Assembly (NCBI GenBank): GCA_024364735.1
Contig: JAGFNQ010000290.1
Coordinates: 377,061 to 441,060 of the forward strand
Source of the DNA: Boesenbergia rotunda
Lineage: Eukaryota > Streptophyta > Magnoliopsida > Zingiberales > Zingiberaceae
Length of the DNA: 64,000 nt
Reading direction: 5' to 3'
Shown: positions 46,500 to 58,778 of the stretch, piece after piece
Numbering within the stretch: position 1 is the first letter of the stretch
Layout: each line of letters opens with the position of its first letter
Program-made: the position numbers and the translations under genes
Notes under the pieces: generated by a model
Told to the model about the DNA's origin: nothing
The model's input: the letters and a program-made list of their open reading frames with translations, nothing else
Database searches by the model: none

Positions 46500-48540
46500 A
46501 GGTTTTTGTGGGGTCAGCTTAGACGGCCGCAGCCTCCACAGGAGGAGTTGGCTGAAGGATGACCGGGAGTTGAGCTTATGTGGACGGGAACGCAATCTTT
46601 GAATTGATCCCCTCCTCCTGGGAATTGAATGGTGAGGAATAAGAAATAAATGATCTGCCTTTGTTAAATAATTTCGTCATAAATTTTAATTTGGTAATTT
46701 ATTAAGCTGAGCATCTAACTTTTAACATAATTCAAATTAAGCTCATCCGTTCTCAAATTAAGCATCTAACTTTATAACTATAGTTTACAATGACCCAATC
46801 ATGTAACGAAAGACAAAAACACCCCTTACCAAGTCCTTGTTCGTGTTGCGTGCTGTCTGAAGCAGAGAACAAGGCCGAGCCTCCCATTTGTTCTTCGCGT
46901 CGTGTGTCCGAGCCATCACCAACGTCCGACAACTATGGTGCAGCGCTGCGCTTCTTTGTCAGAACAAAAAAAAGAAGGCGAAACCTAAACCTAAACACCC
47001 AACCATTTCCAACATCTATTTTTGATAGTCTTCGACATAATGTAGCAACTCAACCAAGACAAACGAACTTCTCCTCAAGACCACCGAAGTTCTAACCTGC
47101 AAAACACCACCTTCCTCCCAGCTAGCTTCGACTGAATGGTCATGCAAAACTGCGGCATGTTCCTTTTTGGTTCAATGCTCAAATCTTTCGGTTGGGTAAA
47201 GCATCTTTTAAACTGAAACTTTGGCCTTTGTTTTGGTGTAAATTAGTATTCCGTCATTTCTAAAACAACCGACAATGTTCGGGAAATTGCTATCATTCCA
47301 TAAGAGCTCCCAATATTATTCCATCAACATCTAAAATCCTACAGAGGATGCACTTTTCTATGTGTTCATTTGAGACATACGTTTTCTTCTATCGGTTTTT
47401 GGTTCGATTTTTTTTTCTTTATATATATATTAGCATCATCAAATTGTAGGAAGATTAACATTTTAAATGTTTAAATATCTTCATTTATCTCTTTAAATTA
47501 AAACCCTAATTATCTAAACAATAATAGTTTCTAAAAGAATAAATCCTAAAAAGGTTTATAGTACAATTTTATCAAGACATGCATTTATGATTTATTAACT
47601 TCTTCAACTCAGCTATTGTGTTTTTTTAATTATTCACATTCTTAAAAGAATATGTGTTTGCAATATAGTTAAATTTTGATTATATCAATGCAGGGAAGAT
47701 CAAATTTATGATAAGGTACTTACAACTATAATGCAATCCATAGATTTACAAATAGACAATCAAAACAAATCCATTACTTCGAACATAAATTTGAGTATTA
47801 ACAATTTGATCTTCAACTTCCTCTAGTCTTGTGGTCAATATTGAGATTATTAATTACTATCTTAATTTGAATAAACAAGCTCCTAGTTTTGAGGATGACC
47901 CAGTATATACAAGTACAGGATTGTAAGGTCTTTTTGAGAATATGTGGGCTGAACAAGAATATAATGACAATAGAATGGAAGTGAAAATTTAAATGCATGT
48001 CTCTAATGATAAATTCTTAGCAAATGATATCCAATATTCATTAGACAAGCCAGTAAACATTAATGAATATAGCAACCTTGAAGAGTAATTTTCAATAGCT
48101 GATGATGCATATGAAATGAACTCAAGACTTATTCCATTGCTAATGGAACCAGTAGATGACTTTGTTGAGGAATTTAGTATTGGTCAAGTAACATATTTAT
48201 TATTAGATTTAATAATGCTAACTTAACTCAATTTTAATAGCACTAACAGAAACATATATCAATTTTTATTGTAGGTTTACCTTTCTTTGAATAGTCAAAA
48301 TGTTAGAAGTCAAGTCCAGGCATGAGTTTCCAAAGCTTCCTTAACAAACCAAGTAGGACCATACCGATATTTTATACCTAAAAGTCAAATCTACTTCCTA
48401 AACAACAAACTTAAATTTTCAATAGAAGATGACAAACTAGTTGTCACCTCAAATAACTTGAACCACCCATTTTAGGGTACTTAGGACTAGCTAAATTAGA
48501 GTTAGTTGTAACTTGTTAAGTGTTTAAGTTGAATACTAAG
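46500..48540. other. Intergenic region upstream of the SPA-like gene
   Basis: 46500-46620 is GC-richer promoter-flank sequence. 46790-47095 has an open plus-strand frame with no family features. 47390-47700 is AT-rich with a T run at 47409-47418. No supported gene was found apart from the weak remnant noted at 47990-48330. Confidence 0.35.
47990..48330 (+). pseudogene. Possible transposase N-terminal remnant, unclear
   Basis: A plus-strand frame with one stop encodes DDAYEMNSRLIPLLMEPVDD then FVEEFSIGQ. A possible GT-AG intron at about 48189-48272 and VYLSLNSQ follow. The layout loosely recalls the N terminus of the MULE transposase at 9600-9830 (an NSRL motif followed by FFVGQ). The resemblance is short, so the assignment is weak. 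Confidence 0.25.
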
Positions 48541-51500
48541 TTTTTGATGGTGTCTCGCAAGTGTATGAGAATGTCGTCAAGTAATAAAAATATCGATCCA
48601 TATGAACTGTTGATTAAGACTAGTTGATTTCGCAAGACAAGCTATCTAGACTTCATTGGTTGGTTGTGACAGAGAATAGCTCGCTAGAGATAGAGAAAAA
48701 TAGAGGAGAAGTAGAGAAGAAGAGAAGAGAGAGAGAAGATCTTTGGGAGAAGGGTTGGATGGATGGAATCTAGGATTTCGGTTTCATTACAATGTTAGTT
48801 GATACTCTATGTATTGTCATATCCCTATCTCCATATCTATGACCTTGTAGCTAAGGTCCTAACTATGTACCGGTGTTAGCCTTGCAGGAGCATATCGGAG
48901 TGCTTCCCTCTTTTGCCATCTAGTGTCATTATATAGATAAGGTAACTTAGGATGTCCGGTTTATCATGACATACCTATGTCACTCAAGTTGCCCCAGTCA
49001 TATGATCCTAAATTACACAAGTCATTTCCTAACATGGGATAGGAGAAACCCCCATTAGGTAGTATTAGCTAACCTCTTGTAAGAGATTGACCTCCATTTC
49101 GAGGTAATGCTCGAGACATCCGGTTGAAAGATACCCCTGTCACTAAGGCTCCTCAGGCATACGATCTTGAATACTCCCTCTACGTGGCGATCAAACCCAC
49201 ACAACTACATGTATTCGCCATTCAAGCATTTTAACAAACACATGCAAGACAACACTACAAATAGAACAAGCATAAACATTTCATTGAATAAGGAAAATGT
49301 ATCAATATATAGTTCATACAATATCATCATATTATAACTACCTCCAACATCTTAGATTTGGAGAACTACTCTATTGCAAAGGAGATACAACATTAAGACA
49401 ATAATGAATAACACCTACAACCCAAAACCTAGGGAGAAAAGGGAGGAGGATATTTATCGTGGTGTCGTCAGTCTTCTTGAAGCATCTCCTTGCTCTGGAG
49501 GTAGATGGATCAGCAAGGATGAAGGCTCTAGGGTTTCCCCTAGAAGGGAAAACCCTTCTCCAAGCTAAGGGGTGGAGCCCCAAAGCCAAATATATGAGAA
49601 AAGGGGAGAAAACCCCTCTTTAAAGTCATTTCTGCGTGGTGAGGCACGACCCACCTTGTGACCTGCGCCTAGGGTGTGTTGCTCCTAGTTCAGGCCGTGT
49701 GGCTTGGTACAACCTTCCCATGAGAGTTTCGGCCAAAACAGCACAACCCATATTATTTAGCACGACTTGACCTTCGGGGGTAGCACGACCTTGCTTGGGG
49801 GGCTAGTACGGCCTTGCCTTGGGGGTAGCACACCCCTAGTATAGGCCTTGCTGTTTGACATTGTAACGCCTCAAAATTTCCATTTTTAGTTCTTAAAGTC
49901 CTTAGAATTATTTAGAAATGGTTTAGAAATATTCTAGATATTTTTAGGAATTTTTAGAGTATTTTTATGGAATTTTCCGAGTCCGTTTGGTATTTTTGGA
50001 AAAAGAAAAAGAAAAAAAAAGAAAAAATGGAAAAAACCAATTAAGTTCAGCGGGTGGATCGAACCCGCGACCACCGCGAGACGACACAAGCGCGGAACCG
50101 ACTGGGCTAGGTGTATCAAGCACAGCAAAGGATGGAGAGATATATATTTAAGGTGTAGTTAGGTTAATCCGCCCCATAAGTATAAATAGGTAATTAAAGA
50201 GAGAAGTTTTATTTCTCTCCTCTCCAAACCCTCACGCCGACCCCCTCTCCTCTCTTGGGCGACGCCGACCAACATCAAGGCCAAGAGGGTCGGCCAAGAC
50301 TCTTCTCCAAGAGATAATTCTATATTCGGGATCCCCGCGGCGAGAGGAACGCGTAGACGTGAAGAATTCTCCGAGATCTCAAGTTTCTTCCGAGCCCTAT
50401 ACGTTAATCTTGGTTGTAAGTCCAAGATATCAATGTAAGTACTGCTCACCTGCAGTAAGAGGCGGTTTTTCCGCGAGAATTTCCATTAAAAGTTTTTAAA
50501 AGAGATATTTCCTTTTTGTTTGAGTTTTTGCATGTGATCTTAGTTCATTATATGCTTATATATATGTTGATTAATACCCTATGTGAGTTTAGGGTCCAAG
50601 AAAAGCTATGAGAAAAGAAAAGAAAAGATAAAGATAAGAAAAGAAAAGGCCAAGGCCTTAAGAAATCCCCAAAAGTCAAGACTTAGGGATTTTAGCACGC
50701 AAGGTGCTCCAGAAAATGCCAAGGCATTTACAGATAAGAAAGAAAAGAAAGAAAAGCTATTTTATTTTATAAGGCCAGTACCCGACGTCCAAGGGCGTCG
50801 TTAAAGAAATCCAGGTGTCCAATTCCAAGGTCTTGGCCCTGGTAGACCAAGGTCTGCTCTATTAGGATTGGTGGCTCGCTACCCCAACCTTTTAGGGAAC
50901 GCGCATATGAGATGGTACTTACGTCTTCAGTGGATCCAAGTGATTATTATTTTCAAGTATATGCTTTAGCAAAGTTTCGAAAATTTAAAGAGTTTTCAAA
51001 AAGTTAAAGAATAGCTAAAGTTTCCAAGTTGAGCCAAGAAAAGTAAAATGAGATTTATTATTGCTTGAGTATGCATGTTTTGAGCTATACATGTCCTTAG
51101 TTTTTCTTTCAAGCATATTAGTATCTCATATGATGTTCAGTTTGATCTAGAAGCATGTTTGCATATTTCGAGTTTTTGTGAGCTAGATAGTACTTACTAA
51201 GCTTTTTGCTTACTAGTTGCATTTCCTCTTATTGCAGATAAAGGTAAAGGCAAGCAATTCTGAAGGAAGACGATGAGGCGGTGCTGAGTAGAGTGTGTGT
51301 GGTGGCTGATTATGGAGAGATCTTTGGCGCAAGACAATTTAGCTATTAATTCACAATGTTATAGATCATTTGAATTTCAAGTTCTTGCTTTATAAAGTTT
51401 AGCGAACATTTGAGTTTTGGACAATTTTACATGCTCAATTTCTTAGAGTAAAGATTTCATGTCATTTCATTTAGCTTATATATTCTTATGCTTGCATTAG

Positions 51501-52860
51501 ATGAGTGGAAATGTGAGTAGATGGAGATATTGATACTTTGTTAGGAAAATAGACACATGTGCCAAGATAGTATCAAATTCTCTTTGAATTAAGTTTTATT
51601 GCTTATAAATGTTTAGAAAAGTTGCATTCACATTTCATAATGCTTTAGCAAGGTCATAGAACATGTATTTGGTGTTATGAATGTATAGAAGTCAAGATTG
51701 GTACAAACTTTAGTGTTAAAGTTCATATATCTAGAATAGTTTATTTTCTTCCGCAAAAGTCCAAATTTCAAGTTTATGGATTCGTTTTGGTTGGCTAAAC
51801 TCATTAGAAAACTGTCATAGAGTGTAGAAATGGTGTCATGATTCCATATGGCTCGAAATTATAGGTTTGGAGGAGCTGTGAAGTAACTGGCCGAAACCTG
51901 AGTTTCGAATTACAGGCCTATCAGTCGACTGATACAGTATCAGTCGACTGATACCTGCAGTTTGAGTTGGGCGAGGCAAGCTTCAAGTGTACCAATTGCG
52001 AGCTTTTGAGATAGTAAGTGTGATATGTTAATATGCATGATTGCTTAAGTTAGAATATGATTGTTAGATGAATTTAAAAGTTTAAAAAAAAAAGATTTCC
52101 GCATTTTTAGTCATGTATCTAAAGTCGAGAAGTAGAGAAAAGTAACGATCCGTCTAAGGTAGAAGAAGGCGGGTCGCTACAGACATGACCTTGTCTAAAA
52201 AATTAGCCCGGGGCATATCTGTTGACACGGACCTGTGGCACGGCCATGCCTAAGAGAGGCATAGTCGTGTGACCCATTTTGGACATCAAAATGTCATTTT
52301 CTCAAGTTGGTATCTTCAGAAAAGTTGTAGATCTTGGAGTTTGCTTCAACCTTCATGTGGAGAACATCCTGAGATTCTAATTCAATATGAAGTTATGATC
52401 ATTTTTCTTCTGGTGTACAGTCTTGCTTGAGGCACGGTCGTGTCACCTAGCCATGCTCACTTGCACGACCCCGTGTCTCCCCAAGACTTGTATTCTGGGC
52501 TAATGTCTTCATGAGAGTTGTAGATCTTCAAGTCCTCTTTACTTTGATATAAAGAACCGCTAAAAACTCTACTCAAGCGAGATGTTATGGCCGTTACGAA
52601 ATTAGTCCACAGTATAGTCTGGGTGTGCCACTTCACACGGTTGTGCCTAGGAGAGGCACGGTCGTGTGGCTCCTTTTGGTATGTCCAGATATTGTTTTCA
52701 CTACCTAAGGTCTGAAACAAAGTTGTAGATGTTGAAGTCCTCTTCGATTTGATATAAATAATAGCCAAAACTCTAACTAAGCAAGATGTTATGGTCGTTT
52801 CAAGATCGATCTGCAGTGTAGTCCTCTTCATGAGTGTCTCTCCTTGACATGTGAAAATTC
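48541..52860. repeat. Dispersed repeat, copy 2, interrupted by a solo LTR
   Basis: 48600-49861 and 52182-52850 are homologous to 18976-20700, sharing the GA-rich run, the AGAAGATCTTTGGGAGAAGG segment and CACGACC/GGCACGG blocks. The break coincides with a 5-bp target duplication. Frames such as 49371-49589 and 52457-52831 are repeat sequence without domains. Confidence 0.6.
49862..52181 (+). mobile_element. Solo LTR, Ty3-type (2320 bp)
   Basis: It runs from TGTAACGCCTC to GGTCGCTACA with the 5-bp target duplication GACAT (49857-49861 and 52182-52186). The TGTAACG..CGCTACA ends are typical of plant chromovirus (Tekay/Del-like) LTRs. It carries a tRNA-like segment at 50056-50112, and a pair of CAGTCGACTG palindromes at about 51931-51950. 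No internal region remains. Confidence 0.9.
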
Positions 52861-52929
52861 TTAAAATATTTTAAGTGAAAATTTTTGTAAAGTTCCAAAA
52901 TAGGTTTGAAAATTTTGTAAAGTTTCAAA

Positions 52930-53490
52930 ACAAATTTTGTAGGAAATCCAGAAGCTAAACCTAGTCAAGTGTGTCGAGGGCATGGTATGGCGGAGAAACC
53001 CTCAACAAATTGTTGATAATATCCAGCTAAACCTAGGAAGGTACGCACTTCCAGCACTGACTTCAACTGCTCCTAGTTGGTAATAACCTCTATCATTTGT
53101 GGGTCCACTGAGATACCTCTGCTAGATACCACGTGTCCAAGAAAACCCACTAAAGGATACTAGAAATCACATTTACTGAACTTTATATACAGATGCTTAC
53201 GTTTATGCATCTCTAGAACAATGCGAAGGTGGGATGCATGTTCCTCCTCGGAACGTGAGTATATCAGTATGTCATTGATGAAAACTATGATGAACTAATC
53301 CAAATACTCTAGGAATACTCTATTAATAGAATCCATGAATATCAATGGAGCATTGGTAAGCTCGAATGACATTACCAAAAATTCATAATGCTCATAACGT
53401 GTACGGAAAGTTACCTTCTAAATATCTGAATCTCTGACCCTCAACTGAAAATAATCAAATAACATATCAATCTTAGAGTACACTGATGTA
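52930..53490 (-). pseudogene. Ty3 reverse transcriptase remnant (chromovirus type)
   Basis: The minus-strand translation gives a Ty3 RT core: a SFELTNAPLIFMDSINRVF motif, FIIVFINDILIYSRS in place of the usual F-x-D-D site, EEHASHLRIVLE and a FLGHVVSSRGISVDP motif. A stop lies just before FIIVF and others follow. The Asn in FIND replaces a catalytic Asp. The remnant ends abruptly at 53490, where the Sirevirus-like LTR begins, so it was the insertion target or its flank. Confidence 0.82.
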
Positions 53491-56400
53491 TGTTGGGAAC
53501 GAGATGGCTATAGAGGGGGGGGGTGAATATAGACAATCACTTCCCCTTTGGAAACTTATCGCGATTTCTGCAACTCGATTATTAGTAGCACAACGGAAAG
53601 AATGGAAAACAGAGTACGCAGAAAAACAAATGAGAGCAAAACACACACAACTAGCAAGATCGCTAACAAGGAGGGTTTACAAGGTTCGGGGATAACTTGT
53701 CCCTACTCCTTGGCGTGCCCTTGAGGTGGGCGATCCCTTGATCGTCGGCAGATCAAGCCCCGGTTAACACCGGATATGAAGCAACCTCCTTCTCGGTGGA
53801 GAAACCTCTCCACAGTGTGTTTCAAACAATGATATATAATGAGCACAATGAAACAACAACAAGAAAGATCTTACTCAAACACTTAGCAAGGATTAAACAC
53901 AGCAAGCTTCTCGAGCTCCACCCAGTGGCGATCTCACGCAGACCCCTGTCTGCTTCGTGTCTTCCCACTGTCGGACTCCAAGCTTCTTGTTTTCTCCTTC
54001 AAGCGCTCAAGTATAATGATTGCTCTTCAATAGCTTGCTTAGAATGGTTGAAGAACTCAAGAACAGCAAGCTTGTAGCAGTAGAACGCAAGAACACCAAG
54101 AATTTCAACAAGTATCAACTCTCCTTTGTTTGAACTCTCGCGTTCCTTTTTGTTTCTCCGCCAAGCGACGGGTGACACCATCTCTGTAGCTCCCAGCTAC
54201 TCATCTGCCAACGCCAGCCTCTACTGAGCTATCTCTGGACTCACTGAGCTCCTCAGCCAAGCCCCAGTCTTAGCTCCAGTCCACAGCTCGCCGTTGCAAC
54301 CTGAGATGGGAAAAGGGACAAACCTGCTCCAAGGAAAGCACGCCTTGACTTCTCCTTGAGTGTTTGAGTCCTCCCCTGTCACCTGAAACTCAATCAGAGC
54401 ATTAGAGCAGAAGATCATGCAGCATATCTTATATCATCAGCAAATCCGATACGATCAGACATTCTGACCGCGTCTGACAGTGAATTTGAATTAAAGTGAT
54501 CGGTCACCAGACCGATCCAGGGTGTGTGGATCGGTCACCAGACCGATCCACTACTTTGCTGGGATTCCCAGCTCTCGCAGCTATACACTCCTAATCGGTC
54601 ACCAGACCGATCAGGGTGAATCCTGATCGGTCACCAGACCGATCAGATTGGATCCTGATCGGTCACTCAGACCGATCAGGGCAGATGAACAGTTGTTTTT
54701 TAATCAAATCCCAAGATCCCTGATCGGTCCCCGGACCGATCCAAGACTCTGATCAGCAAGGGAACTCACTCACCGTTTGCTCCCTGATCGGTCACCAGAC
54801 CGATCAGGAGCAAGACAGCAAGGAAGCAGTCTGCTCCCTGATCGGTCACCGGTCCGATCAGGAGCCACACAGTAGATTCCCAATCTCACTGTGTGCTCCC
54901 TGATCGGTCTCCAGTCCGATCAGACTTAGCTAGATCGGTCACCAGACCGATCCACTAAGGAGCAGCGTGCCAATGTCCCTGATCGGTCACCAGACCGATC
55001 CAGTGACTCAATCCTAGCCCTCCAAGCTAGGAATTCATCCACCTTAGCCCTCCAAGCTAAGGATTTTTCCATCTAACTCTCCAAGTTGGGAATTTGCACC
55101 TAACCCTCCAAGTTAGGACTTTTCACCTAGCCCTCCAAGCTAGGACTTTTCACCTAGCCCTCCAAGCTAGGACTTTTCACCTAACTCTTCCGAGTTAGAA
55201 CATCATCCAACCTAGCCCTCCAAGCTAGGCACCTGACCCTCCAAGCCAGGACTTTTTCACCCAATTCTCCAGGATGGGAATTTGCACCTAACCCTCCAGG
55301 TTAGGACTTTTCACCTAGCCCTCTGATAAGTGTCATTTTGTTGATCATTTCATATGCTTAAATCCGTATTTGACCCATATTTTACTTGTATAATGGTGGA
55401 TTTACTCTAGGTTCTAGATTTATACTCTTTTTGGACTTAATTGCAAATTTTGATATTTTTGAGTTATTTTGTTACTAAATTTTTGATCTACTTTTGTAGG
55501 CTTGGAAGGATCGTGGACCTAGGTTATGTTGGGTCAAGGTTGAGTCAATGTGGACCAGGTCAAAGGAATCAAGCGTCAACTCATTTGGACCGTCCGATGC
55601 AAGAACGGTTAGATCTAGACCATTTGAGAACTTTTGATCAATCCGAGCTGGGATTAAGTTTAATCAAGCGATCAGATCAAGATCTGAGAGTTTCAGCCCA
55701 ATCAGAGATCATCTAGCCATTGGATCATGATCATAGTGATCTAGACCATCCATTCAAAGATCAAGGTGATCTGAACCATCCATTAGAGATCTGGCAGATC
55801 CGAGCTACCACGAGGATGATCCTGCCCTCTGATCAAGATCTGGAAAATTTGAATCAAATCGGACGAGGATCCACCGTTGGATGAAGCGGAATGAATCTCA
55901 GCCGTCCACTACCTTAACTACTTAAACAGACTCCCTGTTCAGATCTCGGGGTTGCGTCTTCACATTTCGAGCTCAGTTTCTTCAGTTTCTTCCTCAGTTT
56001 TTTTCCAGATTTCTTTAGCAGGGGGCGTGACCACTTCGGATCGTTCTTGGATCGAGATCAGATCGTCGGAATGCTGCTGTTGTGAAGATTTCAGCTTCAA
56101 TTTGCTCAAAAACAGAGATGAATGAGGGTTTCTTCAGATCTGTTCATTTGACTTCCCATCCATCTGAGCTAGTTGAGGGGTTCTCGGCTTGCCTCTGATC
56201 ATATTCAAATCATCATCATCAATCTACAAAGCGAGATCGAAGAGATCGAGTGGTTTTTCCAAACTTGAGCAGATTTGCGGCAGATTCGATACATCGACAG
56301 ATTTTTCCGATGATTGCGAGTTGAAGGGGTTCTTGACTTGCTCTTGCGTGACGAACAAGGTGGTCTTGATACAAGTGAAGGATCGAGGATTAATTTTCAA

Positions 56401-58214
56401 GTTGAATTTCTGTTTTCTAGGTTGTAATTTCGAATTCTGCCCTGTTCATTTCTGTTTCTGCATTTCAGATTTCTTAAGTTCGATCTCAGCTTAGTTGTTG
56501 CTTTAATTAGTTCCAGTAATGCCAGTTAATGAGATAGAATGTTTTTTAGTGAATTCTCAGATTTAAATTCAGTTCGTTTCATGTTTTCTTGCTTTAGTAC
56601 CAATTTGCGTAGCTGCGTATCAATTTTAAACTCTGCATTTTCAGTTCTTTCATTAGCTGTAGTTTCTGAATTTTGTGTCAATTCTATTGAATCGTTTCTT
56701 GCAATAGTTAGCTTTCCGAATCTGCATTTAGATAGCTAAATAGTTTGTGCTACGAATGATTGCAATAGATCAGTTTATTCCGCATCAATTCATTTCTGAA
56801 TTATTATCCAATCTGAATCTTTGTTTTCTGCTCCAACTGTTCTGTATCAGCCCTTGTTTTGAATTCTGCATTTTGTCTCAGCAAGTTCAGTTCATTTCTG
56901 AATTCCTGTAGTAACTTGTTCTATTTTCATAATCCTTTGTATCAACTTTTGCATTTGATGTCAGCTTGCAGATCCATTTCTTTCAGCATGTTCAGCTTGG
57001 TAAATCTTGAATTGTGCTCATAACCCATTAGTTTCTCTTAAGCGTTCCTGAGTTTTGATTAGTGTCTAAAGTTGAGTTTGCAGTTGTTAACTTCAGCACT
57101 TACTTGGCACCGTATTACTGTGTTCGATTTCTCAGATTCTTCATCTTGATATCTGCTTTAAATTCTGCACTGAATATTTGTTCGAAATCTGAAATTTTGT
57201 TTCCAAGTCAATTGTTTGCATTTACTTGCTTCAGAAACCTGCATTTGTTTTGTTACTTCACATCAGCTGTTCAATTTAGCATCTTTACATCAGTTTGTAA
57301 TCCTTGCATTTAGTTTCAGTTTCTGGCACAAGAGTTACTTCTTCTTGGAATCGAGTTTGTTTGAACTTAGGCATTTCAATTCTGCCATCAGGCCATTTCT
57401 GCACTTCTTCATTCAATTCTTTACATTCAACACAGCTCATAGTTTACACTTACATTTGAGTTCAGTTTGATTTCCAAATTTTGCTAAGTTGAGTTGTTGA
57501 GTTAAGTTTCCATTAGTTGAGTACCGTAGTTAATACTATTTTGTTCAAGCTCACTTAGTTAAATTTCCCTTCTTTTCTTCGAACCTTTATTTCTGAATTG
57601 AAACAAAACCCATGTTCTATTTGAAACCCAAAAACATTGACGACACATAAACTCGAGCACGAATCACACAACTTGAACTAGCCCTTGGAAAAATACGACC
57701 TGTGGCCCCTTTACTACGCTTTTCTTCTTTGATTGCAAAAAGGGTTTCCAGTTATTCATTCATATTTAAATTTGATGAGCCCATACATTTCGTGACAAAT
57801 TAATTTAGTATAATTTGGGCTCGTCACCCTCCAAGCTAGGACTTTTCACCCAACCCTTCCGAATTAGGACTTTTTCAACACCTAGCCCTCCAAGCTAGGA
57901 TTTTCCACACCTAACCTCCAGGTTAGGATTTTCCAACACCTAGCCCTCCAAGCTAGGATTTTCCACACCTAACCCTCTAGGTTAGGATTTTCCATATCAT
58001 GCCTAATCCTCGATTAGGACTTAATCATAATCATCATAATCATCACACCTAACCTCCCAGGTTAGGATTTTCCAAATCATGTCTAATCCTCGATCAGGAC
58101 TTAATCATAATCCACCTAACCTCCCAGATTAGGATTTTCCATATCATAATCATCCTCCTAACTTAAAATCATTGTCAACATCAAAACAACAATCAAGACC
58201 AGACTGCATCAACA
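53491..58214 (-). repeat. 3' LTR of the Sirevirus-like element, interrupted
   Basis: It starts TGTTGGGAACG and ends GCATCAACA on the plus strand. Bases 53491-55323 and 57827-58214 form one LTR of about 2.2 kb, homologous (inverted) to the solo LTR at 1437-3683. GATCGGTC hairpins lie at 54490-55010 and CCTAGC-type hairpins at 55020-55323 and 57827-58150. The gap is the Ty3-like solo LTR. Confidence 0.9.
55324..57826 (+). mobile_element. Solo LTR, probably Ty3-type (2503 bp), nested in the Sirevirus-like LTR
   Basis: It begins TGATAAGTGTCA, ends GGGCTCGTCA and is flanked by the duplication CCCTC (55319-55323 and 57827-57831). The target, a CCTAGCCCTCCAAG unit, is otherwise intact. The T-rich second half (56400-57500) yields several short plus-strand frames rich in Phe and Ser that are not genes. 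No internal genes remain. The family is inferred from LTR style only. Confidence 0.9.
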
Positions 58215-58229
58215 ATCTCCCCCTTTTTG
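58215..58229 (-). other. Polypurine tract of the Sirevirus-like element
   Basis: On the minus strand this is CAAAAAGGGGGAGAT, directly next to the LTR start TGTTGATG. It is the usual primer for plus-strand DNA synthesis and fixes the LTR edge. The same kind of tract precedes the 3' LTR of the gag-only element at about 4434-4452. Confidence 0.85.
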
Positions 58230-58778
58230 TTGTTTGACAACCCGATTTTAAGTTTGGGGATTCTCAATCAATATTCCAACTTTAGAGTCATAGGGGAATC
58301 CAGATCCTCCCCCTACAACATGGTCATTCTAAACTTAACCAATCCACACTCTCTCCCCCTTTGTCGAACACCGAAAAGGGGTAAGAGGGACTGTTAAGAT
58401 AAACTCCCCCTCAAACCTAGAGGGTCTCAACTCAAAAATGTGATACTTTGTGGAATGATCATATGAACACATGTGAAAAGATTAAGGTAAAACATAGCAG
58501 TCACATGTATCATATGAATGTGAAATATAGTCTCCCAAAACATACCATAATATTCATAAGTAGCAAGTAAACATGGCAGTGTAAGCATGAATATGGCAAT
58601 CGAACAATCATGCAGAATACAGATATATAATCAACATGGCATCAACAATAGAAGATAAGCATGGCATCAAAATATAAGCATGAAAGCATCCAAACACGTA
58701 GCAAAGTGTGTGTGACTCAAGGTCACAACAACAGAGTCAGAGGGCATTCAGCCCAAAAGTCATACAACACATTTAAGA
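58230..58778 (-). other. Noncoding spacer between the extra ORF and the 3' LTR
   Basis: No gene is seen. The plus strand has several C-rich strings (CTCCCCCT, CTCTCCCCCTTTG) around 58300-58420, that is, extra purine tracts on the coding strand. Purine strings upstream of the 3' LTR are common in Sireviruses. Confidence 0.5.

Noticed and set aside
46790..47095. A 101-codon plus-strand frame upstream of the SPA-like gene
   Set aside because: Low complexity, no recognisable motif, no splice or promoter support.
50056..50112. A real tRNA gene
   Set aside because: Only the B-box-like half is suggestive. The acceptor and anticodon stems do not form and it lies in an LTR, so it is kept only as an observation.
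56189..57470. Four Phe/Ser-rich plus-strand frames
   Set aside because: They lie in the T-rich half of the solo LTR at 55324-57826 and differ in frame without any domain.
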